DNA from: Zetaproteobacteria bacterium
GTDB taxonomy: Bacteria > Pseudomonadota > Zetaproteobacteria > Mariprofundales > Mariprofundaceae
Reading direction: 5' to 3'
DNA: 7,809 nt
NCBI GenBank assembly: GCA_021545595.1
Contig: JAJRVG010000057.1
Span: 1-7,809 of the forward strand
Position 1 is the first letter of the stretch. The number at the start of each line of letters is the position of its first letter. Shown here piece by piece: positions 6,052 to 7,809 of the stretch. The position numbers and the translations under genes were made by a program. Below the pieces are notes generated by a model. It saw only the letters and a list, made by a program, of their open reading frames with translations. It did no database searches and was not told the DNA's origin.

Positions 6052-7581
6052 TCACAGCAAGGCGATTTCGTAGTAGTCGGGGGATAAGCTGTCATCACTC
6101 TTAAAACTGATCTCTTTACCCAGAAATACTTCAAGAGCAGCGACATCTTCACTCTCTTCACCCAGCATCAGATCAATCAGGCTGGGGTGCGCAATCACCA
6201 TCAGTTTCTCACATGGATAAGCCCGTGCCTCTGCCACAATCTCCCTGAAAAGCTGGTAACAGATAGTGGTCAGACTCTTAATATGCCCGGATCCATGGCA
6301 GCGCTTACACTCTTTCTGAAGTGCTCTGCCGAGTGAATCTCTCGTCCGTTTACGGGTCATCTCTACAAGCCCGAGTGAGGAGAGCTGGGTCACATTGGTC
6401 TTCGACTTATCCCGTTTCAGCGATTCATGGAGTACCTCCATCAATCGGGCCTTGTTCTCCTCTTCCTGCATATCAATGAAGTCGACCACAATAATACCGC
6501 CAAGGTTTCTAAGCCTGAGCTGGTGCACAATCTCGTTTACAGCCTCCAGATTAGCTTTAACACCTGTATCCTCCATATTGCGGGAGCCGACAAATGATCC
6601 TGAATTCACATCAATCGCAACCAGTGCCTCTGTCTGGTCAATAACAATATAGCCACCGGAACGCAGAGAAACTTTACGCTTAAGCGCTCTGTCGATCTCC
6701 TCTTCAACACCATAAACATCAAAGATCGGGCGTTCCCCCGGATAATAATAGAGTCGCTTGGCCACCTCCGGCATAAACCTGCGGGCAAACTTTTTCATGC
6801 TTTGATACGCCTCACGCGAATCGATGTGAATCTTCTCCACCTCGTCATCAACATAATCACGCATCACGCGTAGATAGAGGTTCAGGTCTGTGTAGATCAT
6901 GGAACCGGGTGCCGCGTGTGTGCTTCTCTTCTCAAGGTCCTGCCAGAGACGATGAAGAAAATCGAGATCCTGCTTCAAATCATCCCTGTTATGCCCATCT
7001 GCCACAGTCCGGATGATCAGCCCTTCACGTGCAGGCTTAATCTCCCTGCCAATTGCCAGAAGGCGTTCACGCTCTTCGCTCTCTTCAAGCCTGCGGGCAA
7101 TACCGACATGATCCACGCCGGGCAGGTAGACGAGGTATCTTCCGGCAAGGCTAAGAAGACTGGTAAGCCTCGGGCCTTTGGAAGCAATAGGATCTTTCGA
7201 TACCTGCACCAGAATCTCCTGCCCCTCTTTCAGCAGTGTAGAGATCGGGGGAATCGTGCGACGCCGCGGCTCTGCCTCACTGATACTGCCGTCGGCCACC
7301 TCTTCAGAGCTATTCTCTGCCTCTTCAGCAGCAATCTTCACATCATATGATTCCGGAACTGCAATATCCCCTGCGTAGAGAAAACCTGACTTCTCCATAC
7401 CAATATCCACAAAAGCGGCCTGAATACCTGGCAGAACCCGTTGAACCCTGCCTTTGTAAATGTTGCCTTTAAGACCACGATCACTCTCACGCTCCAGGTA
7501 GAACTCTTCAGCCAGCCCGCTCTCAATCCGGGCTACACGCGTTTCAAACGGTGTGACATTAACCAGCAACTCTGCACTCAT
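6052..7581 (-). CDS. rng: Ribonuclease G
   Basis: RNase G is a single-strand-specific endoribonuclease that matures the 5' end of 16S rRNA and takes part in mRNA decay. The 509-residue protein starts with the RNase E/G N-terminus, continues with an S1 RNA-binding domain (GNIYKGRVQRVLPGIQAAFVDIG at about 39-61, closing near 130), and holds the catalytic Asp324 in VAIDVNSG and Asp367 in VVDFIDMQ. The zinc-link pair Cys425/Cys428 lies in CKRCHGSG. It lacks the long C-terminal scaffold of RNase E and is close to the usual RNase G length of about 490. The extra length comes largely from an acidic insert at about 83-105 inside the S1 domain. The ATG at 7581 overlaps the stop of the upstream maf-family gene (ATGA) and is preceded by AGGGAGAG, so the two are translationally linked. 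The identification is secure. Confidence 0.96.
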   Translation of the reverse strand: MSAELLVNVTPFETRVARIESGLAEEFYLERESDRGLKGNIYKGRVQRVLPGIQAAFVDIGMEKSGFLYAGDIAVPESYDVKIAAEEAENSSEEVADGSISEAEPRRRTIPPISTLLKEGQEILVQVSKDPIASKGPRLTSLLSLAGRYLVYLPGVDHVGIARRLEESEERERLLAIGREIKPAREGLIIRTVADGHNRDDLKQDLDFLHRLWQDLEKRSTHAAPGSMIYTDLNLYLRVMRDYVDDEVEKIHIDSREAYQSMKKFARRFMPEVAKRLYYYPGERPIFDVYGVEEEIDRALKRKVSLRSGGYIVIDQTEALVAIDVNSGSFVGSRNMEDTGVKANLEAVNEIVHQLRLRNLGGIIVVDFIDMQEEENKARLMEVLHESLKRDKSKTNVTQLSSLGLVEMTRKRTRDSLGRALQKECKRCHGSGHIKSLTTICYQLFREIVAEARAYPCEKLMVIAHPSLIDLMLGEESEDVAALEVFLGKEISFKSDDSLSPDYYEIALL

Positions 7582-7809
7582 TCGGACATCTCTCCCTGTA
7601 GCTTCATTAACAGCCCTCTCGTTAACACGATAGGCAGACCCATTACACTATCCATCGGCCCTTCGACGGCCTGAATAAAACTGGCCGCCCCCGCCTGAAT
7701 GGCATAGGCCCCCGCCTTATCCAGCACCTCATTGTGCTCAAGATAAACATCCAGTTCATGATCATCTATATTCCGGAACTGAACACGGGTCTCAGCCACT
7801 CCATCCAGA
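7578..7809 (-). CDS. maf: Maf-family nucleoside triphosphate pyrophosphatase, C-terminal part (5' end outside window)
   Basis: Maf proteins hydrolyse non-canonical or selected nucleoside triphosphates to monophosphates and pyrophosphate. The visible frame is open through the window edge and reads DGVAETRVQFRNI, then the family block LDKAGAYAIQAGAASFIQAVEG and the closing GLPIVLTRGLLMKL. The usual DKAGAYGIQG has Ala in place of both Gly residues, which is a mild departure. The GTG at 7799 is internal and is not the real start, because the family sequence continues upstream of it. The gene overlaps rng by four bases, the common maf-rng arrangement in proteobacteria. The N-terminal half, including the catalytic entry motif, is not in the window, so I cannot say which Maf subtype it is. 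Confidence 0.88.
   Translation of the reverse strand, partial: LDGVAETRVQFRNIDDHELDVYLEHNEVLDKAGAYAIQAGAASFIQAVEGPMDSVMGLPIVLTRGLLMKLQGEMSE

Noticed and set aside
6916..7350. 144-codon plus-strand open frame opposite rng
   Set aside because: It lies wholly within the conserved RNase G gene on the other strand.
1..7809. tRNA, rRNA, CRISPR array, integrase or transposase
   Set aside because: No clover-leaf sequence, spaced repeats or recombinase motifs were seen on either strand.

Overview
The window reads as a chromosomal segment of a Gram-negative, probably proteobacterial genome of roughly balanced base composition. The basis is a cluster of housekeeping genes on the minus strand (maf, rng, then hemW) facing the 3' end of a plus-strand ftsY. 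I cannot name the genus. A marine gamma- or zetaproteobacterium is only a guess.

Layout: (1) Bases 1-440 hold the C-terminal part of FtsY, the SRP receptor GTPase, which is cut by the window edge. (2) Bases 441-2590 hold a spacer, a class I SAM-dependent methyltransferase and a membrane-anchored class III adenylate cyclase, both on the plus strand. (3) Bases 2601-2750 hold a second, diverged copy of the last ~50 codons of ftsY, so the methyltransferase-cyclase pair sits between two direct copies of the ftsY 3' end. (4) Bases 2796-4662 hold a visibly AT-richer, minus-strand operon of three genes joined by ATGA stop/start overlaps. The first gene matches my recollection of the sporadically distributed TIGR04255 family. 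The other two are genes I do not recognise. (5) Bases 4754-5941 hold hemW, interrupted by one in-frame TAA. (6) Bases 5942-6051 hold an 81-base imperfect palindrome. (7) Bases 6052-7581 hold rng (RNase G), overlapped by four bases by the end of a maf-family gene that runs off the window.

The simplest reading is that a convergent ancestral arrangement (ftsY facing hemW-rng-maf) has become a hotspot. One accessory block (methyltransferase plus cyclase) arrived with, or recombined through, an ftsY 3' end. A second block (the three-gene operon) sits between the leftover ftsY end and hemW. The differences between the two ftsY ends are mostly at third codon positions, so they diverged as functional genes and are not a recent local duplication. 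The full-reading copy carries unusual substitutions at normally invariant FtsY positions. No integrase, transposase, tRNA or CRISPR array is visible.

The best candidate for an undescribed system is the three-gene overlapping operon. The middle gene also contains a perfect 16-bp inverted repeat inside its coding sequence.
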